From Draconibacterium sp. (GTDB lineage: Bacteria > Bacteroidota > Bacteroidia > Bacteroidales > Prolixibacteraceae): a stretch of 45,218 nt of DNA. The DNA lies in NCBI GenBank assembly GCA_011620585.1, contig WOYV01000034.1, forward strand, positions 1 to 45,218, read 5' to 3'. Below are positions 1-7,728 of this stretch, piece after piece (the first letter of the stretch is position 1; each line of letters starts with the position of its first letter). The position numbers and the translations under genes are program-made. The notes beneath the pieces are model-generated. The model was given only the letters and a program-made list of their open reading frames with translations. It ran no database searches and was not told the origin of the DNA.

Positions 1-68
1 GTTTCATAATGGTATTATTTTAATTGTTTAGGGAAAGGTAGAAACAGAATCTAAAGAGATTTTGAAGT

Positions 69-1316
69 TTAATTTTCAGATGAAATCTCGAAACAATGCT
101 GTCCCTCTGCAAAGTGATAGTGAATTTGGATATGGTACAAATCACAGATTTTCTTTACGATAGCCAGTCCTAATCCCACCGATTGGCTAGCTGGGTCTGC
201 TTTATAAAATCGATTAAAAAGTTTCTTGGGGTCGGCAATTTCTTCAGCTCCCGTGTTGCAAAACTGTATTTGTTTGCCATATTTTCTTATACTTATTCTT
301 CCTCCTTCGGAAGTATGATTAATACTGTTCGAAAGCAAGTTGTTGATCAGAATTTCGGATAGTGCTTCTGGAACTGGAACGATAAAATCAGTATTAAAAT
401 CGAGTTTAAGTTTAAGATTTTTTAGGGCGATGAGTTCAGAAAATTCTTCCAGTTTTTGGTTTACTATTATTTTCAGATTGGTCTGTTCTACAGATGCGAA
501 TTGGTTGTTTTCAATTTTGCTCAAAAGGATCATTGCTTTGTTGAGTTTCGAAAGCCGGCGAACTGAAGTATAAATGCTGTTTAAAGTTTCGGTGTGTTCG
601 TTTAAACCAAGATTGCCCAGAAGGTTCTCTAAGCGTGAGCTGATAATTGCCAGTGGCGTTTGCAACTCGTGTGAAACATCTTCAGAAAATTGTTTTTGGT
701 TCTGGAAATCAGTGACGATGTGCCGGGTTAATTGATTAACGGTTTCATTGAGCTGATCAAATTCAAAAATCCCGGTTTCGGAAAATTGAAGCGCTTGCCG
801 GTCATTCGCCGAGAATTGTTCGATACGTTTAAGATTGGTAAAAAAGGGATTCCAAAGCGATTTGGCCAGACTTCGGGTTACCAGGAATAGAATTAGCCAA
901 AGTAAAAACATGCCAAGGATGGTAACAAGCGCCAAAGTAGTCAGAAAATCTTCCGATTCAATTTTCGATCGTCGAAGTACTATTTTGTACGAATCTTCCC
1001 CGATATATTTCACTGCTCTGATTTGCCGGTAATCCTCTAATTCCCGTTCATTTTCATTATAAATTAGAGTGTCGGAAAAAACAATACTTTCGGGGGTTCT
1101 CCCGGTTTTTTCAACTTTGGCAACCGGTTCAACAAAAACCGTCCCCGGTTCCTGCGCCAATTGCAACTCAACTGTTTGAAGGTTTTGTGTCAGCCGCTCG
1201 TCCATTTGGCGGTTAATGATTACCGACAGCGTGAAATAAATGACAACGCCCAGAAACACCATCACTAAAAGTGACCAGCCTAAGTAGCGGTTTGTTAATT
1301 TACTCAGTAGTTTCAT
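69..1316 (-). CDS. Sensor histidine kinase
   Basis: Membrane-bound histidine kinase of 415 residues that should autophosphorylate and pass phosphate to the response regulator encoded just upstream. The sequence shows a first membrane segment at about residues 12-35, a periplasmic loop to about 125, a second membrane segment at about 127-147, and a HisKA box with SHELQTPL in which H216 is the likely phosphoacceptor. N-box asparagines follow at 325, 326 and 330, and a GLGLAIV ATP-lid motif at 381-387. The start codon overlaps the regulator stop (ATGA), so the two are translationally coupled. The periplasmic loop has no cysteine or His/Met cluster, so nothing in it marks the kinase as a metal sensor despite the copper genes nearby. 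The stimulus is unknown. Confidence 0.93.
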   Translation of the reverse strand: MKLLSKLTNRYLGWSLLVMVFLGVVIYFTLSVIINRQMDERLTQNLQTVELQLAQEPGTVFVEPVAKVEKTGRTPESIVFSDTLIYNENERELEDYRQIRAVKYIGEDSYKIVLRRSKIESEDFLTTLALVTILGMFLLWLILFLVTRSLAKSLWNPFFTNLKRIEQFSANDRQALQFSETGIFEFDQLNETVNQLTRHIVTDFQNQKQFSEDVSHELQTPLAIISSRLENLLGNLGLNEHTETLNSIYTSVRRLSKLNKAMILLSKIENNQFASVEQTNLKIIVNQKLEEFSELIALKNLKLKLDFNTDFIVPVPEALSEILINNLLSNSINHTSEGGRISIRKYGKQIQFCNTGAEEIADPKKLFNRFYKADPASQSVGLGLAIVKKICDLYHIQIHYHFAEGQHCFEISSEN

Positions 1317-1990
1317 TCGTCCGAAAATTTGTAGCCAATTCCGTAAACCGTTTTTATATAGTCGTTCCCGCCGTTTTTCAAAATCTTCTTTCGCAGGTTA
1401 TTAATGTGTGTGTAAATAAAATCGAAATTATCGGCCAGGTCGATGTTATCGCCCCAAAGATGTTCTGCAATCGATTCGCGGGTGAGCAACCGGTTCTTAT
1501 TCGAAATAAAAAACAAGAGCAATTCAAACTCTTTACGGGTTAGTACCAAATTTTTATCGTGGATCTTAACCTTCCCATGATCCGAGAGCAGTTCTATTTC
1601 GTTGTAAATTATTGAAGTGGCTCCTTCGAATTTCCGGCGTCGCAAAACAGCTTTAACGCGGGCATTTAATTCTGAAAGATGAAAAGGTTTGGTCATGTAG
1701 TCGTCGGCGCCCAGATCGAGCCCGGCCAATTTATCATCGAGCGAGTTGCGTGCCGAAATAATTATAATTCCAGTGTCATTGTTGTTGTTTTTCAGATTTT
1801 CGATGAGCTGCAAACCTGTTCCTCCGGGCAGAGTAATGTCGATTAGAGCAAGATCGTAATGATAAACTTGCAGCTTTTCATCTGCCTCGCTGAAAGTACC
1901 CGCCGTTTCGCAGACATAATTCTCCTTATCAAGAAAATTTTTGATCTCGGCCCGCAATTCAGGCTCATCTTCCACAATAAGAATTTTCAT
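1313..1990 (-). CDS. OmpR/PhoB-family response regulator
   Basis: Two-domain regulator of 225 residues. The receiver domain opens with MKILIVEDEP (acidic pocket E7/D8), has the phosphoacceptor D51 in LIDITLPGG, S79 and the conserved K101 in YMTKPF. The C-terminal half is a winged-helix OmpR-type DNA-binding domain (ELLLFF..., RESIAEHLWG, YGIGYKF). I chose the internal ATG at 1990, not the frame opening at 2008, because the receiver beta-1 strand begins right there. The gene overlaps the kinase start by the ATGA arrangement, so both are made from one message. Targets cannot be read from the sequence. The secreted protein upstream (2079-3251) points the same way but is separated by 88 bases that include a hairpin. 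Confidence 0.93.
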   Translation of the reverse strand: MKILIVEDEPELRAEIKNFLDKENYVCETAGTFSEADEKLQVYHYDLALIDITLPGGTGLQLIENLKNNNNDTGIIIISARNSLDDKLAGLDLGADDYMTKPFHLSELNARVKAVLRRRKFEGATSIIYNEIELLSDHGKVKIHDKNLVLTRKEFELLLFFISNKNRLLTRESIAEHLWGDNIDLADNFDFIYTHINNLRKKILKNGGNDYIKTVYGIGYKFSDE

Positions 1991-2032
1991 GCGGAACAAG
2001 TTACCCAAACTTTCTGAAGAGAATTTAAAGTT

Positions 2033-2058
2033 GGCCGGTTTTAATAAAAAAAGCCGGC
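2033..2058. other. GC-rich hairpin between genes
   Basis: GGCCGG (2033-2038) and GCCGGC (2053-2058) can pair around an A/T-only loop, upstream of the response regulator and downstream of the secreted protein stop. The T/A run lies in the loop, not after the stem, so it is not a textbook intrinsic terminator. It may still attenuate or stabilise the message. Confidence 0.35.
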
Positions 2059-2078
2059 AAGATTAAGGTCTCCGAAAC

Positions 2079-3251
2079 TTAAATCCCACTGAATTTCATT
2101 ATCCAGCCATCGGTGTAAGAGTTAATTTTTTCGTGCAGGCCCGGGCCGATTACCACAAAACCTCCGTCGGAACAATTGATGACTTTGGTGGCCTGGTCAA
2201 GTCGCATGTTTAGCAGAAGTTCGTCCACTATGTTCCCCTGGTTATCCACTTCGAGCAGCCAGGGACCTATTTTCCCTGAGAAGGAAGTAAGTTTTGTTCC
2301 GGCTACCAGGAATCTTCCGTCAGGACGGATAGTGACCGCATTCCCTCCTTCCGAACCTTCGCCGTCAATACTTTTCGACCAAAGAACTTTCCCATCGCAG
2401 TTTATTTTTTTGATCATCAGGTCGTAATCAAAAATCGGATTCTCGTCGCTGATATCGTTAAGGCACTTGCCTGCCCAACCAACCAGGACAAAACAGCTGT
2501 CGGGCGAGCAGCAAACACATTCGGGCCATTCTTTACTCTTGGGCGCTTTTATCCGGTTGTTCCAGATTTCCTTTCCTTCGCTGTTGGTACGAATGACCAC
2601 GATATCGCAATCGTTTTCAACCGCGCCGGTTAGCTGGCCGCTTAAAATAAAGTCGCTGGTTGGAAGCTGCTTTACGGAAGCCAAACAACCTTTTGTGTCT
2701 TCAATAAATGTGTGTTCCCAAGCTATATTTCCGTTTTCATCCATTTTGGCCATCCAAAGATGCGGTGTTAAAGGGTCGCTGCTTTTTGCTCCTGCAACCA
2801 TAAAACCATTGTCGGGCAAGGGCGAAATATCGTCCGCTTTATAAAAAGCACCATCATTCAGGGTTTGTCTCCAAAGTTCGTTGCCTGTTTCATCCGATTT
2901 TATCAGCAGCACTTTTTCGTTGTCGCCGCTACCGGTTTTCCCCATCATTAAAATGTGCCGGTTGTTGAGGCAAATTATTTTTTCGGGCTGATCAATGGTT
3001 TCGGTGCCCAGTCGGCGGGTCCAAAGCGTGTCTCCGTTTTCATTGAGCCGCAGCAACCAAAAGTCGGTGTATTTCCCTGCACCGATGGCTCCCAGGACAA
3101 CGAACCCTCCGTCCAGGGTTTCGCTCACATCCGTATAATAATCTTGTTTTTGATACGATGAATGTTTTTCCCATTCGATATTCCAATTCTGAGAAAGAGA
3201 AATGAACGGGAAAAATCCCAACAAAGTCAAGGTCAGTAAAAGAGATTTCAT
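2079..3251 (-). CDS. Secreted beta-propeller-like repeat protein
   Basis: Protein of 390 residues with an N-terminal signal peptide (hydrophobic residues 3-20, ending FISLSQ) and no other membrane segment. The mature part is built of repeats of about 50 residues. Each pairs a DGGFVVLG-type strand with a segment like DFWLLRLNENGDTLW; further copies read NGFMVAGAKS, RFLVAGTK and DGGFVVIG. This is the pattern of Bacteroidota extracellular beta-propeller or delta-60-like proteins, in which a GD-x-LW turn closes each blade. A Cys cluster (ECVCCSPDSC, then GKC) near the middle is unusual and could form disulfides or bind a metal. No catalytic motif is visible and no sorting domain was recognised. 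Function unknown. Confidence 0.8.
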   Translation of the reverse strand: MKSLLLTLTLLGFFPFISLSQNWNIEWEKHSSYQKQDYYTDVSETLDGGFVVLGAIGAGKYTDFWLLRLNENGDTLWTRRLGTETIDQPEKIICLNNRHILMMGKTGSGDNEKVLLIKSDETGNELWRQTLNDGAFYKADDISPLPDNGFMVAGAKSSDPLTPHLWMAKMDENGNIAWEHTFIEDTKGCLASVKQLPTSDFILSGQLTGAVENDCDIVVIRTNSEGKEIWNNRIKAPKSKEWPECVCCSPDSCFVLVGWAGKCLNDISDENPIFDYDLMIKKINCDGKVLWSKSIDGEGSEGGNAVTIRPDGRFLVAGTKLTSFSGKIGPWLLEVDNQGNIVDELLLNMRLDQATKVINCSDGGFVVIGPGLHEKINSYTDGWIMKFSGI

Positions 3252-3347
3252 AGCTATAGGTTAGATTTCGTGATTTTGAATTTATATACGGAATTTTTGT
3301 GGGTTGGTTCACTAGGAAACAAAAAGAAAAGTCAAATTTTAAATGCT

Positions 3348-3370
3348 CAATGTGTTAAATACACGCATTG
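3348..3370. repeat. Inverted repeat in intergenic region
   Basis: CAATGTGT at 3348-3355 faces ACACGCATTG at 3361-3370, a stem with a two-base bulge. It lies in the 298-base gap between the divergent genes at 3251 and 3550. A looser pair, TTGAAA...TTTCAA, follows at about 3390-3412. Either could be an operator for one of the divergent genes. No clean TAnnTTTG promoter was found in this gap. Confidence 0.3.
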
Positions 3371-3549
3371 TGTGGTCCGGAAGCTTGAAATATTAAATGT
3401 TTCAATACATTTGAAGCACAGAATGCCTTTATTAAAGTATAGAAAACGAACTTTTTTGTATCTTGTGACACCAATTAACTAAACCGGAATTGTTCCATTA
3501 GTTTATTCGAAATCAATAAATATTAATCATAGTATTAAAAACTTAACGT

Positions 3550-4953
3550 ATGACTAAAGAATCAAATCAATTGAATCGAAGGAAATTCTTAGGTCTGTCT
3601 GCACTGGGTTTAACCAGTTTGACCATCCTTCCGAGTTGGACCATCGACGGGGTTAAGATTGCTCCGAGCGACAGAGTAGTAATGGGTTTTATTGGCCTTG
3701 GACAGCAAGGTATGAACGACTTTCTGAGTTTCTCATCAGTACCGGGCGTGCAGGTAGTTGCCGGTTGCGATGTGGATTCGATGAAAACAGAACGTTTTAA
3801 AAGACGTGTTGAAGAGTGGCAAAAATCATTGGGACTTGCCCCCCGTTGCGATAAATACGAACGCTACGAAGATATTTTGGAGCGGACAGATATTGACGCT
3901 GTAGAAGTAGTAACTCCTGATCACTGGCATGCTTTGCAAACCATACATGCCTGCCAGGCAGGGAAAGATGTTTATGTACAAAAGCCGCTTTCATTCACTA
4001 TCACTGAAGCACAGAAAATGGTGCGAGTTGCCAACGATAACAAACGTATCGTTCAGGTAGGAAGCCAGCAACGCTCAAGTAAAGAATTCCAAAAAGCAAT
4101 CGAATTGGTTCAGTCGGGTGCAATCGGGCATATCGATAAGATTTACGCCAAAGTTGGTGATCCGCCAAAACCACTTGATCTTCCTGAAGAACCAATCCCG
4201 GGCAACCTGAATTTTAACTTGTGGATGGGACCACTGAATGATCCGAAAATCCATTATCATCCTGATCTGTGTCCTCCCATTTCGGTTGATCCGCCTGAAA
4301 GAGAAAAACTGTGGGGCGCATGGCGTTGGTACTGCGAAACCGGAAACGGATTCACTGCCGACTGGGGTGCGCACATGTTTGATATTGCACAAGCTGCCAT
4401 TGGTATGGACGGATCGGGTCCGGCCGAAATTATCCCAAAAGGATATAATGGGGCTGAATATATGACTTATAAATATTTGAACGGTATTGAAATGACCGAG
4501 CAACCTTACCTGGAAGATATGCCGGGCGCACAGGGTATTAAGTTTATTGGCGACGATGGTTGGATTGAAGTTGCCCGCGGCTACCTGGCCTGCTCAAAAT
4601 CGGAATTAATTCCGGATGAACTGCGCGGCCGTCGTCCTCAAAACCTGACCCCGGAGGAACGCAGGAAAATGTTTGAGGAAATGCAAAAAGCACAGAAAGA
4701 AGGAAAAGGAAGTTTTGAAATCAGCTCACCACACATGCAAGACTTTATTGATTGTGTACGTTCAAGAAAAAAACCAATTGCCCCGATTGAAGTGGGAGCA
4801 AGTACAGCGATTACCTGCTGCTTGGGAAACATGGCGACCGAACTTGGCCGTTCTGTTAAATGGAATCCGGCAACCCAAAGTTTTGGTGATGATATGGAAG
4901 CGTGGCACCACCGTTTGTATCACTACAATTACAGGGGATCTTATAAATTATAA
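3550..4953 (+). CDS. Tat-exported Gfo/Idh/MocA-family oxidoreductase
   Basis: NAD(P)-dependent sugar oxidoreductase of 467 residues. A twin-arginine signal (RRKFLG at residues 10-15 followed by a hydrophobic stretch) indicates folded export to the periplasm. The Rossmann motif reads GFIGLGQQG at about 46-54. The usual EKP catalytic motif is VQKP, a variant also found among Tat-signal members of this family. A TADWGAHMFD segment carries the conserved His and Asp of the sugar pocket. The downstream sugar isomerase/epimerase begins 20 bases later, so the pair is probably an operon acting on one oxidised sugar or glycoside. Such pairs occur in pathways that go through 3-keto-glycosides (family knowledge). 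The substrate is unknown here. Confidence 0.9.
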   Translation: MTKESNQLNRRKFLGLSALGLTSLTILPSWTIDGVKIAPSDRVVMGFIGLGQQGMNDFLSFSSVPGVQVVAGCDVDSMKTERFKRRVEEWQKSLGLAPRCDKYERYEDILERTDIDAVEVVTPDHWHALQTIHACQAGKDVYVQKPLSFTITEAQKMVRVANDNKRIVQVGSQQRSSKEFQKAIELVQSGAIGHIDKIYAKVGDPPKPLDLPEEPIPGNLNFNLWMGPLNDPKIHYHPDLCPPISVDPPEREKLWGAWRWYCETGNGFTADWGAHMFDIAQAAIGMDGSGPAEIIPKGYNGAEYMTYKYLNGIEMTEQPYLEDMPGAQGIKFIGDDGWIEVARGYLACSKSELIPDELRGRRPQNLTPEERRKMFEEMQKAQKEGKGSFEISSPHMQDFIDCVRSRKKPIAPIEVGASTAITCCLGNMATELGRSVKWNPATQSFGDDMEAWHHRLYHYNYRGSYKL

Positions 4954-4973
4954 ATCAACCAACCTTAAACCTT

Positions 4974-5912
4974 ATGGATAAAAGAGAATTTTTAAAAAGG
5001 GCCGGACTTCTAACTGCAGGAGGAGTGGTAGCAGGCTCTATGAGTCCGCTAACTGCTTCGAATATGGTGGGTAGTTTAGCAGCCAAAAAACAAGTCGGCC
5101 TGCAAATTTATTCTGTAATGCGCGAACTTAATGCGGATGTACCTGCCGGATTGAAGAAAATTGCCGACATCGGTTATACCAATATCGAGTTAGCCGGTTA
5201 CGGAAACCGTAAAATGGGTGAATATTCAGTTGAAGATTATCGTAAATTGGCTGATGATGCAGGACTGAAAATTACGAGTTCGCACGTAAATCCACCCACC
5301 CGGAATATTACAAAAGATAAACTGGGCGAGATTGCCGATTTCTGGAAGCAAACTGTGGAAGACCATTTAAAGTTTGGCGTAAAAACACTGGTACAACCCA
5401 TGATGCCGCAAATGGAAACGCATGATGACGTAGCCGTTGTTTGTGAATCGTTCAATAAAGCTGGCGAAATTGCCAAAGCTGCCGGAATTAAATTTGGGTA
5501 TCACAACCACAACATGGAATTTGGCCGCATTGTTAAACCGGAAGACAAAGACAAGCCACGCAACCCGTGGATGCCGGTTGGAGATGTTATTTATGATATG
5601 TTTCTGGAACAAACCGACCCAAGTCTCGTTTTCTTCGAAATGGATGTTTACTGGACTGTGATGGGACAGGCCGATCCGCTGGAATATTTCAGCAAATATG
5701 CCGGGCGTTTCCCTGTTCTTCATATCAAAGACCGCAAAGTTTTGGGTCAGTCAGGTATGATGAACTTCAAAAACATATTCAACGCTGCCTACAAAAATGG
5801 CCTCGAAGGATACTATGTTGAATTGGAAGGTTTAAATGAAGGCGACAAAACGCAATTCCAGGGCGTAAAAGAATGTTTCGATTATTTAAACAAAGCTCCT
5901 TTTGTAAAATAG
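4974..5912 (+). CDS. Secreted TIM-barrel sugar isomerase/epimerase (xylose isomerase-like)
   Basis: Protein of 312 residues in the AP-endonuclease-2/xylose-isomerase-like TIM-barrel family. The N-terminus (MDKREFLKRAGLLTAGG) is an export signal of Tat-like layout with KR in place of RR. Barrel motifs are visible: QVGLQIYSV near the start, IELAGYG, KFGYHNHNMEF with the paired His, FFEMDVYW and PVLHIKDR. YYVELEGL probably supplies a further metal-ligand Glu. The product would bind a divalent metal and act on a keto- or aldo-sugar. It follows the Gfo/Idh/MocA gene by 20 bases, and a terminator follows, so these two genes form a complete unit. Exact reaction unknown; isomerase, epimerase, dehydratase and lyase activities all occur in this fold. 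Confidence 0.87.
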   Translation: MDKREFLKRAGLLTAGGVVAGSMSPLTASNMVGSLAAKKQVGLQIYSVMRELNADVPAGLKKIADIGYTNIELAGYGNRKMGEYSVEDYRKLADDAGLKITSSHVNPPTRNITKDKLGEIADFWKQTVEDHLKFGVKTLVQPMMPQMETHDDVAVVCESFNKAGEIAKAAGIKFGYHNHNMEFGRIVKPEDKDKPRNPWMPVGDVIYDMFLEQTDPSLVFFEMDVYWTVMGQADPLEYFSKYAGRFPVLHIKDRKVLGQSGMMNFKNIFNAAYKNGLEGYYVELEGLNEGDKTQFQGVKECFDYLNKAPFVK

Positions 5913-5933
5913 GAATTGCTGATCAAGAAAATA

Positions 5934-5963
5934 AAAGGGTGTACATTGGGTATGCCCTTTTTT
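5934..5963 (+). terminator. Intrinsic terminator of the oxidoreductase-isomerase unit
   Basis: AAAGGG and CCCTTT pair across a short partly paired loop, with six T residues at the end of the 3' arm. It lies 22 bases after the isomerase stop codon. Confidence 0.65.
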
Positions 5964-6001
5964 CGTATCGACAACTACTTTTCCCTTTTATTGTAAGACT
6001 C

Positions 6002-6337
6002 TTACATCCCGGGTATCCGCGGGATTCGTTTCATTTTCGAATTCTTGTAATAAAAACCCCAGCCTTTTTTTAGCCAGTGACCAATGACGGGCAGCATGAT
6101 CATTCTTTCTTTTTTTGTATTTCGTGATATGTAGGCAGCGCCATTTCCCGAATCCATTACACAGATTATACTGATTTTATCGATGTAACTTTTAGTTTTG
6201 CCTGAACCTATTAATTCCTGATGCACATTGTATGCGGCCACATCAGCCATAATTTCGGCCATATGTCCTTGTTTTGCTCCCCAGTCCTGGCCAAGCAATT
6301 CGGCGGAACCGCCAATGGCATAAATTTCGGGGAAGCC
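6002..6337 (-). pseudogene. sqr: Truncated sulfide:quinone oxidoreductase (C-terminal remnant)
   Basis: The open frame gives only the last 111 or so residues of an SQR-type FAD flavoprotein. It starts with GFPEIYAIGG and goes on through WGAKQGHMAEIMADVAAYNV, the usual FAD-contacting helix of this family, then ICVMDSGNGAAY, LPVIGHWLKKGW and a final RIPRIPGM. A TAA at 6338-6340 directly precedes the homologous part, and no ATG fits the fold. The N-terminal Rossmann domain and the redox cysteines are absent from the flanking sequence. The GD that normally binds FAD reads GG. The intact enzyme would oxidise sulfide at the membrane. Here it is a relic at the distal end of the copper island. Confidence 0.82.
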
Positions 6338-6609
6338 TTATCCCTACTCCACCCGGTTTAATATTATCCGTTTTCTTCTTGTAAGAATACTTAATCAACC
6401 CTTAACCCAAACAAAGCAGAAGTTATCATTTTGTAATGAAACACCTGCCCTGTCTGATGTTAGGAAAATAATCAATCACAACACTTTTGATTTTCAACTG
6501 TGCTTGTAATTGCAAAAATTGAAGCCTGCTCCCAGTAGATTTGAAAAAATTTAATTGTTTTCATAGCCATTCAAATCCTTGATATATAATATTAGGGATC
6601 AGAAGCTCT

Positions 6610-6948
6610 TTATTCCTCTCTTTCGTACTTGCAGCATTCAGGAAGCGCGTCGTATGCTTTTTCAGGTGCTTTGTACTTTGGAGTGTCGTTGCCTCCTTGT
6701 GCAATAAACATTTGTACTTTGTCGAGTGTAACAACAGCGTCGTCAAAAACCACTGTTAACACTTTTGTTTCCACATTCCATTTTGCCGAAGTAACTCCAT
6801 CTACCCCGGTAACCACAGTTTCAATGTGTTCCTTACATTCATCACAAGCACCACCTTTTACATTAATAGTTTCGGTTTTTTCTTCAGCAAAAACTGAGAA
6901 AACCCCTAACAAAAAAACGACCATCAAGCTTAAAACTTTTGTTTTCAT
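6610..6948 (-). CDS. Periplasmic heavy-metal-associated (HMA) domain protein
   Basis: Protein of 112 residues with a signal peptide (MKTKVLSL...FSVFA, cleavage near residue 21) followed by an HMA-like ferredoxin fold. The metal motif is GACDECKEHIE. A C-terminal LPECCKYER adds a Cys pair. It is a tandem paralogue of the protein encoded at 7154-7537, with the same first eight residues and the same closing LPxCCKY motif, so the pair arose by duplication. Its position at the end of the copper island suggests capture of Cu(I) in the periplasm. The CDEC motif, acidic between the cysteines, differs from the CGMC of its twin and may tune affinity. No terminator is evident after it. Confidence 0.85.
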   Translation of the reverse strand: MKTKVLSLMVVFLLGVFSVFAEEKTETINVKGGACDECKEHIETVVTGVDGVTSAKWNVETKVLTVVFDDAVVTLDKVQMFIAQGGNDTPKYKAPEKAYDALPECCKYEREE

Positions 6949-7153
6949 GACTTTAAAAATTTAGATTAATAAAACTAATTCCGAATTAATAGTCTTTATT
7001 TCAAAGTCGATGCCAATTTATGCTCAAATTATTAAGGGACTGATTACATGACATTTGAGTTTTATCCATTAAAAAAGAGCCTATCAAATTGATAATATTC
7101 TTTCAAAATGATAAACTCTTTTTCAATCGAGCGCGGAATTATCCTGGGTTCAA

Positions 7154-7537
7154 TTAATGTTTGTGTCCTTCGTGCATATTTTTCATATCCCCAGTCCCTT
7201 CCGCTGAACGATCATATTTGCAGCACGAAGGCAGGTTGTTGTATACATCATCCGGCGCTTTGTGCATATCCGTATCGTGGCCAACTGCGGCAACCGCCAT
7301 GTGAACTTTGTGGATGTCGGTTTTGGCATCATCTAAAGTTACTTCCAGAATTTTTGTATCCTTGTTCCAATCTGCTTTTGAAACTCCGTCGATTGCATTT
7401 ACTGCTTTCTCTATGCGTGTTTCGCACATACCGCAGTTTCCATACACCTTAATTTTTTCGGTTTTATTTCCTGCAAAAACCGAAACAGCGCCCAATACAA
7501 AAAGGGCTGCCAAACTCAAAACTTTTGTTTTCATCAT
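7154..7537 (-). CDS. Periplasmic HMA-domain protein with His/Met tail
   Basis: Protein of 127 residues counted from the MMKTK start. I prefer this to the frame opening at 7576 because the signal peptide (MKTKVLSLAALFVLGAVSVFA) starts here, as in the twin gene at 6610-6948. The HMA domain has GNCGMCETRIE as its Cu(I)-type CxxC site. A second Cys pair lies in LPSCCKYDR, and the chain ends with a His/Met-rich tail (MKNMHEGHKH). The product is probably a periplasmic copper-binding protein or shuttle feeding the Cus-type pump. The 191 bases upstream to copA hold only a doubtful short frame. Confidence 0.86.
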   Translation of the reverse strand: MMKTKVLSLAALFVLGAVSVFAGNKTEKIKVYGNCGMCETRIEKAVNAIDGVSKADWNKDTKILEVTLDDAKTDIHKVHMAVAAVGHDTDMHKAPDDVYNNLPSCCKYDRSAEGTGDMKNMHEGHKH

Positions 7538-7601
7538 GTTAATTTTTAAATGGTTAATAAATTCATTTATTGTCATTTTTATTTTTCAAATCTTTCCTTT
7601 T

Positions 7602-7715
7602 TCAGGGAATAAAAGGGCTGAGCTTAGTTGTGAACAACTTTTCATCCTCCAACCCCTTCAAAAGCGGGAATCTAAAAACTGAACCCGAAGGAATTATTTT
7701 ATCATCCGTAGTCAT
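7602..7715 (-). CDS. Doubtful 37-residue open frame between copA and the HMA gene
   Basis: An ATG at 7715, 13 bases after the copA stop, opens a frame of 37 codons (MTTDDKIIPSGSVFRF... ending LSPFIP). It has no recognisable motif, signal or membrane segment. Spacing and strand fit a small operon member, but chance cannot be excluded. Confidence 0.2.
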   Translation of the reverse strand: MTTDDKIIPSGSVFRFPLLKGLEDEKLFTTKLSPFIP

Positions 7716-7728
7716 AAAATATAGTTCT

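Noticed and set aside
1-68. Minus-strand ATG AAA at positions 7-5 as the start of another gene
   Set aside because: Only two codons are visible at the window edge, so nothing can be said of it.
1271-1543. Plus-strand frame of 90 codons
   Set aside because: It lies antisense to the kinase/regulator pair, has no motif, and is a shadow frame.
2033-2058. Intrinsic terminator after the secreted protein
   Set aside because: The T run is in the loop, not after the stem; kept only as a hairpin.
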